A DNA stretch of 64,000 nt from Spinacia oleracea (taxonomy: Eukaryota > Streptophyta > Magnoliopsida > Caryophyllales > Amaranthaceae), in contig NC_079490.1 in assembly GCF_020520425.1 (NCBI RefSeq), forward strand, positions 120,114,715 through 120,178,714, given 5' to 3'. The translations under genes and the position numbers were made by a program. Within the stretch, counting starts at the first letter, position 1, and the number at the start of each line of letters is the position of its first letter. Under the pieces are notes generated by a model. The model saw only the letters and a program-made list of their open reading frames with translations, did not search any database and was not told the DNA's origin. Positions 58,769 through 64,000 of this stretch are shown piece after piece.

Positions 58769-59274
58769 TTATGGGTATTTCTTTCTCATCTCTTCTTCTG
58801 CTTCCCAAGTTGCTTCCTCATATTCTTGGTTAGTCCATAAAACTTTCACTATTTTCACATCTTTCGTGCGTGTACTATGCTCTTTGCTATCTAAAATCTT
58901 CACAGGTCTTTCCTCATATGTCAAGGTATTGTCTAACTCAACATTTTTTGGTTGCAACACATGAGACTTATCTGGGATATACTTTCTCAACAGCGAGATG
59001 TAAAACACATTATGAACTCTATGAAAGTCCATTGGCAATGATAATTGGTAAGAGACTTTTCCCACTCGCTTTATGATCTCATATGGTCCTATAAACTTTG
59101 GGCTAAGCTTTCCCTTTTTCCCAAATCTCATGACTCCTTTCATGGATGAAACCTTTAGTAACACCTTATCACCTACATGGAATTCTTGATCTCTATTCCT
59201 TAAGTCCGTGTAGGTTTTCTTCCTATTTTGAGGCGCTTGTATCTTTCCTTGGATATATCTCACTTGGTTCATGG
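58769..59274 (-). pseudogene. Ty3/gypsy chromovirus integrase C-terminus and chromodomain fragment
   Basis: The open frame on the minus strand reads QVRYIQGKIQAPQNRKKTYT, then a GPY/F-type segment (LSPKFIGPYEIIKRVG..YQL), HRVHNVFYISLLRKYIPD, and a C-terminal chromodomain-like stretch (VLWTNQ..EEATWEAEEEM). This is the end of a chromovirus (Del/Tekay-like) pol. It ends at a stop at 58769, about 350 bp before the 3' LTR. The upstream part of the gene is missing, cut by the insertion of element D at 59275. The first twelve codons of a longer open frame (to 59308) come from D and do not belong to it. Confidence 0.85.
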
Positions 59275-62200
59275 TGAAGGAAATAATTCCCTTGGTCCAA
59301 GTATGCATTTAATGCTAAGTCTAATAAATGCGGTTCAGTATTAATTAACAAGTTAATAATTCAGTGAGATCAAGTGAACTGAATGCCTAGCTAGAGGCCG
59401 CTTCAGTTCAAGTAGAATTAATAATATTAATCCACAACTTACTCTTGATTGAACCCGTAGGGTCACACAAATAGTACGTGAACGGATCAAGTATTTAAGT
59501 GAATATATTATTCATTAAGTACTCCATTTATGAACATTCGGATACGACGAATCTCGGTTCCAGTGGGAGCTGAAATCGTCGAAAGGCAAAATAAAGAATA
59601 CTCCGGAAATGATGATATTCCCGGAAACGGAAATATGGTTCATGACGGAAATATAAATATTATCCAAGTAGTAGATGTTGCCGGAAACGGAAAGATGGTT
59701 CGTATCGGAAAATATTATCGAAAATAGAAATATTGCCGGAATCGGAAATATTGCCGGAAATGGAAATATTGCCGGAAACGGAAATATTACTGGAATTGGA
59801 AATATTGTCGAAAAGGATATTTCCGGAATTGGAAATATTAACGGAAACGTAAATATTTGTTCGAAACGGAAATGGATTCCGGAATCAGAAAACGAATCGG
59901 AAGCTCGACGAGCAACAAGCCGGCAAGCGAGGCGACCCATCGCTCGACGAGCAAGCAAGGCAACAACACACGATGGGCCGCGCCAAGCAAACAAGGTAGC
60001 AACACCATGGACCGCGCCAAGCAAGCAAGGCAGCATCGCCATGGGTCGCTCCAAGCAAGCAAGGCAACATCAGCTCCATGGGCCACGCCAAGCCAGCGAG
60101 CAAGGCAGCAGCTCCATGGGCCGCGTCAAGCCAACGAGCAAAGCAGCAGCAGTACATGCTCGCCAAGGCAAGGCTGCAGCGCGCTGGGACTTCAGCCAGC
60201 TGCGGCTGTGGCTGGGCCTAGGCAGGCACACGCACCAACATGGCCCATTGTGGTTGCATTGGGTTGCTTCGTCTTGGGCTCCAAGAAAATTCCGATTGCT
60301 TAATTCCCAACACTACTACATTTCAGATCTAATGCAATGCCTAAAACTGTCGTAGTAGGCATGAAAATCCGTTGCATTAGACCTAATGCGATGACAAATG
60401 ACCCTTGCATCCGGTTGCGTTGCATTAGATCTAATGCAACGAAAAGTGCTCTGATGCGACGGGTGAATGAATACCGTTGCATTAGTTCTTCAACTAATGC
60501 GACTGTTCGTGAAGGGGCGTCGCGTTAGTTATTTAGCTAATGCAACGGTTGTTTTTGCTAATGCGACGAATGTCTATCATAGCTTGATGAAAAAATGCAA
60601 TGCTTCTTTACTAATGCAACGACATTTCATTTTTTTGTCAAAAAATGAGTTAGAAACCTAATGGGACGACTGCTTTTATTATTATGATTATTATTAAATA
60701 ATTGTATTTATTAAAGAAAGAATGCCAATAACAAAAGGTTTTCATTGACTTAGAGAATTACAATATTAATACCCATAACATTACAAAATAGTTGCTCACT
60801 AAGTGTTTCTAATGACATAATTAATATCCATAAAAAACAAACTTAACATTACTCGAAATCACAAAATGATGCAAAAACAAATAAGAGCCTCCACCGTCTC
60901 ATTTGCTAGATCTATATTTCTTCTCCGTTTAGCTCCGCATGCTCCTACAAGTTTAAATCACAAAAGGCCACAAATTAAAAAATAGTACACTAGCTAAAAC
61001 ACGATAAATAATATAATAACTTTCATATTTTCTTAAATAAAACTATTTTTAAAGGTATTCGATTTTACTACCCATAACATTACAGATTTTACTCATATTT
61101 ACTTAAACAAGAAAATGCACGCAACCACTAAACTTCAAGCCATTGCAACAATAGCTTCCGGTCTAACAGAATATCTAACAAGTCTTCAAACCTGGACCCT
61201 GCATCTGTCACTCAACAACAGCAACAATGCAAGTTGAGCAGAAGACGAAACCTAGTGACTCCCCTCGGAGCAGCACTGCTCACAACAGATAACATAGTGC
61301 AGCATTGCAGCTGCTCAGCTGTAAAAAAAACTAGCAGCAGACCTGCCACACCATCCTCTCAGAACCTCCACGCAGCAAAAATAAAATAGCCAGCACAGTA
61401 GTATTACATGAACAACTATTAACTGACCCCTAAAAACATAACTACAAATACTACCTTGAATAAATATAAATACTACCTTGAATACCTAATAACACACCCA
61501 AGACATCTATACAAATACTACCTTGAATAACTTATAACACACCCAATTTTCAAGTGGTATCATACTTTACATATTTGGGAGTATTATGGAGATTTAAATA
61601 TCACTAGGGGATATAATGAGAAAACAACTCATGAATTTGTGATTATTATGAACTATTCAACGGCAGGATTAGTCCAAGGAGGTGACAAAAGTTCTGATCA
61701 TCCATGTTTCCTATACAAAAACATGTCGACAAAGTATACCTCATTAAATGCAGGATCTCTGTCAATGCTAGACTTGAAATTCTGCCTCAACATTAAAGAG
61801 GCAAAGCATCTCTTTCCAACCTGCAAAATCCAAAGGAGAGATAATCCAGATAAAGAAGAAGCAATGAGTTTACAGGAACCAGCAAACTCATCATGGCTCA
61901 GTAGTATACACTAATTTGGTTGACTACATAGATATACCAGACTAGCCAAAGCTAGCATCCGAAAATGAAATATGGTTTAGCTTATATATTGTTCAATATG
62001 TATAAAAGTTTGTACTATAACCTCTAAAACCCGAACCTTAACTGGTTCATAGTTAACTGGAGTTTGCAATTCTGAAAAATGGCTTTAAAGAACATGAAAT
62101 TAGAAATAATGGAAGAAAACAAAAGGCGATAAGGACTTGTCACATGTAGCTTCAGATATATCTAAGACATTGCTCCATTCAATCTTTCAACCTACAAAAT

Positions 62201-62738
62201 CAAACAGAAACAGATAGGCAATCTCAGTAACCTTGGATTAAGTATTCCAAATCCTACTGGAATTGATTTAATTAAGAGTTTAATTAATGTTACAATTCTA
62301 ATTGGATAAGAATTTCAATCCTAGTAGGGTTAGTAATTCTTTTCCTAGTAAGACTCAAATTCCTTATTCCCTATCCTATAAATATGAGGCTAGGCCCTCA
62401 TAATTATACACATCAATTACATTGAAAATCATATTCTTTATTCTCATTGTGTTCAAGGGAGAACATAATATATCCTAACCCGAATACATAAACCTTAAGT
62501 AAAATCCTAGTTAGTTAAACCTAAGGCGGATTCGAACGTGCTGTGGACTTTCTACGGAGGGGCAACGTTTGGGGCTCTAAAGACTTGTTCTTGGTCGGTT
62601 CCGGAGCAGCTTGCAAAGGAACGCATCACATTGTATGTAACCTAAATTATGCTAATTGACTATGTGGCAATTAATTTGGATTCCGGCTTTATGGTTTTTC
62701 CGCATGAATTATATTATTGTATTATTCATAACCTAGCA
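59275..62738 (+). repeat. 5' LTR of Ty1/copia element D, interrupted by an insertion
   Basis: It starts TGAAGGAAATAATTCCC and ends CATAACCTAGCA. The U3 array is at about 59600-59890, a GC-rich block at 59900-60290, a TATA box at 62377-62385 and the conserved R/U5 block at about 62520-62640. Foreign sequence of about 1.9 kb begins at 60311. Without it the LTR is about 1.5 kb. It is more diverged from A-C than they are from each other. The five bases before it are CATGG. Confidence 0.88.
60311..62225. mobile_element. CACTA-like insertion in the D LTR (one end recognised)
   Basis: CACTACTACATTTCAG starts directly where the LTR sequence is lost. Next come several palindromic motifs of the type GTTGCATTAG...CTAATGCAAC between 60370 and 60670, typical of CACTA subterminal regions. 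LTR-like sequence resumes near 62225 without a clear inverted CACTA end. No transposase is readable; the 91-codon frame at 61639-61914 has no recognised similarity. The right border is approximate. Confidence 0.45.
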
Positions 62739-62739
62739 G

Positions 62740-62753
62740 TGGTATCACGAGCC
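62740..62753 (+). other. Primer-binding site of element D
   Basis: TGGTATCACGAGCC lies one base after the LTR, identical to those of B and C. Confidence 0.8.
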
Positions 62754-64000
62754 TCTAATTAATTCCTTAATAAATTATAGTTAACATGGATTAAATTTTA
62801 TAAATTTGCAATGAATTAAATGGTTGATTAATTTTGTGGATGTAATTGATTGCAATTCGTGCGATTATTTGATTATATGTTCGCATGATTTTTCGGCAGT
62901 TTTTCAATAATGGTCGAAATCTTATGTTTTTATAGTGAATTTCGCATGTAAACGACGTTTTAAAATTTTGACATAAATTAGTAATTTAATGCCGAAACCA
63001 GAATTCCCTAATTCAAAGCCTAACTATGACTTTCCGGAGGTTTTAGTTTTTCGAATGCAAAATTTATAGTTTTTATGATGTTAAATTAAATATTTGCGAA
63101 TATTGTATGTAAATCTTGAATCTATGATTGAATTTCAAATAATTTAGAATTTGTTTTGATTTTCATAATTAATTGATAATTTAATTAGGATCCTATGATA
63201 AAAAATCCCCATAAAATTTGTTAAAATTGATTTTTTTTAAATTTTATTACCTAGATTTTAATCCCTAAGAAAATATGTAATCGGAAATTAATTTGAATAA
63301 TAAATTTTCGATTTTTCGCCTAAATTTAGTGAAATTAATATGAATTATTAATTTGTCGTTAAATTTAAATATAAAAGTTTTGATTTTTATAAATGGTTCA
63401 CAAACTTGCACGCACGAAGCAATGGAAGCTAAGTGTTACCCTTAAGGGGTGTTGCAATAGTACGGGCGTGCGACGACGAGCAAGGGAGCTCGTCGCCCAC
63501 GCGGTGCTAGGCGAAGAGCAAGCACGAACGTGCACGCAAGGCCTCTGCCAGCGCTGTGCACGTCGCGTGCAGTGAGCGATGAGGCGAAGGGCACAGAGGC
63601 ATGGCTGGTAAAGCAAGCGCAAGCGATCACTGCTCGCGTCATCCCCTGCGATGGCTGTGCTCTCGACCAGCAACAAGCAGGCCATGGGTGCTGCACATGT
63701 GCACGCGGCCCATGGGCGCTTTTGTGTCGCTTGCTTAGGCGAGGCGTGGGCTTCGGCCTATGGCCTTGGTTTGGCACGTTGGGTCGTGCGTTTAATTTTC
63801 GGTTGAGCTTCGATTTTAGTTAAATTTTGTAATTTTAATTTTTCTTGGAATTTAATTTTGATTAATTTAATTATTATAATTTGTTTTATACTAATTATTT
63901 TAATAAAATTAAAACCTTGGTAAAATTATAATTAATTAATTTTAATCAACTGAAAATAATATAAAGGGATTTAAAATTATTTTTATGTGAGCTTTAAATT
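62754..64000 (+). other. Leader of element D
   Basis: Up to 63390 it is AT-rich. A GC-rich island (63400-63790) includes the conserved stem-loop at 63474-63495. AT-rich sequence like that after position 75 of the window follows. No gene is seen. Confidence 0.75.

Larger units (their letters stand above)
59275..64000 (+). mobile_element. Ty1/copia element D, 5' part
   Basis: D contains the LTR, primer-binding site and leader up to the window edge. It inserted in the chromovirus fragment. Its leader ends in the same GC-rich passage with which the window begins, so gag should follow about 1.5 kb beyond the edge. Confidence 0.88.

Noticed and set aside
58769..59308. Start of the chromovirus frame at 59308
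   Set aside because: The first codons read the reversed start of the D LTR. The real gene piece begins at 59274 and its upstream part is lost.
61639..61914. 91-codon frame inside the CACTA-like insertion
   Set aside because: There is no recognisable domain. The length is within chance for this composition, so it is not called as a gene.

Overview
The window is nuclear DNA of a flowering plant, most likely a eudicot. It holds one complete host gene, GIGANTEA (GI), with introns and plant-type splice sites, surrounded by plant transposable elements: Ty1/copia and Ty3/gypsy LTR elements, an L1-type LINE, Helitron-like, hAT-like and Stowaway-like elements. A member of the Amaranthaceae (beet, spinach, quinoa) is a plausible source, but that is inference.

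Positions 1-27010 are a three-layer nest of one Ty1/copia family with LTRs of about 1.43 kb. Outer element A (+ strand) starts left of the window. Its gag-pol is split at 2399/23153 by element B (+, 2400-23152). B is itself split at 8370/18881 by element C (- strand, 8371-18880). C is young: its two 1433-bp LTRs show seven differences by eye, its target duplication is CTTTA, and its polyprotein frame is broken by only one TAG. B keeps good LTRs, primer-binding site and leader, but its coding region is almost unreadable. A keeps a different type of gag and a decayed pol, and its 3' LTR is reduced to 173 bp. A fourth member, D (+), starts at 59275 and runs off the right edge.

Positions 27011-31073 are intergenic, with a CACTA-like scrap, a short Helitron-like element, Stowaway-like MITEs and a 55-bp tandem duplication.

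Positions 31074-45084 (- strand) carry GI. Fourteen coding exons, all with GT/AG borders and consistent phases, give 1176 residues. A 5' UTR exon and a UTR intron lie at 45094-45667 and above. Intron 1 (5.2 kb) holds a hAT-like MITE with an 8-bp target duplication, a tRNA-derived SINE fragment and a 96-bp duplication. Intron 5 holds a 28-base homopolymer that reads as G in the transcript. Two MITEs sit back to back upstream of the 5' UTR.

Positions 47188-48740 look like a gene-capturing element. They hold a fragment of a PAIR1/PRD3-like meiotic gene and a fragment of a BTL1-like mitochondrial carrier gene. Positions 51653-59274 are gypsy LTR material. A 5'-truncated LINE with a perfect 17-bp target duplication is inserted in a + strand LTR, and a - strand chromovirus fragment (short LTR plus integrase C-terminus) abuts it. 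D's 5' LTR starts at 59275, is interrupted by a CACTA-like insertion from 60311, and is followed by a primer-binding site and leader to 64000.

The most interesting unexplained signal is in the untranslated leaders of B, C and D. All three share an 8-bp-stem hairpin at a similar distance from the primer-binding site. B and C also carry GCGAGC/GCTCGC stem-loops with a GATG loop, arranged as a tandem array in C. These look like cis-acting RNA structures of the family.
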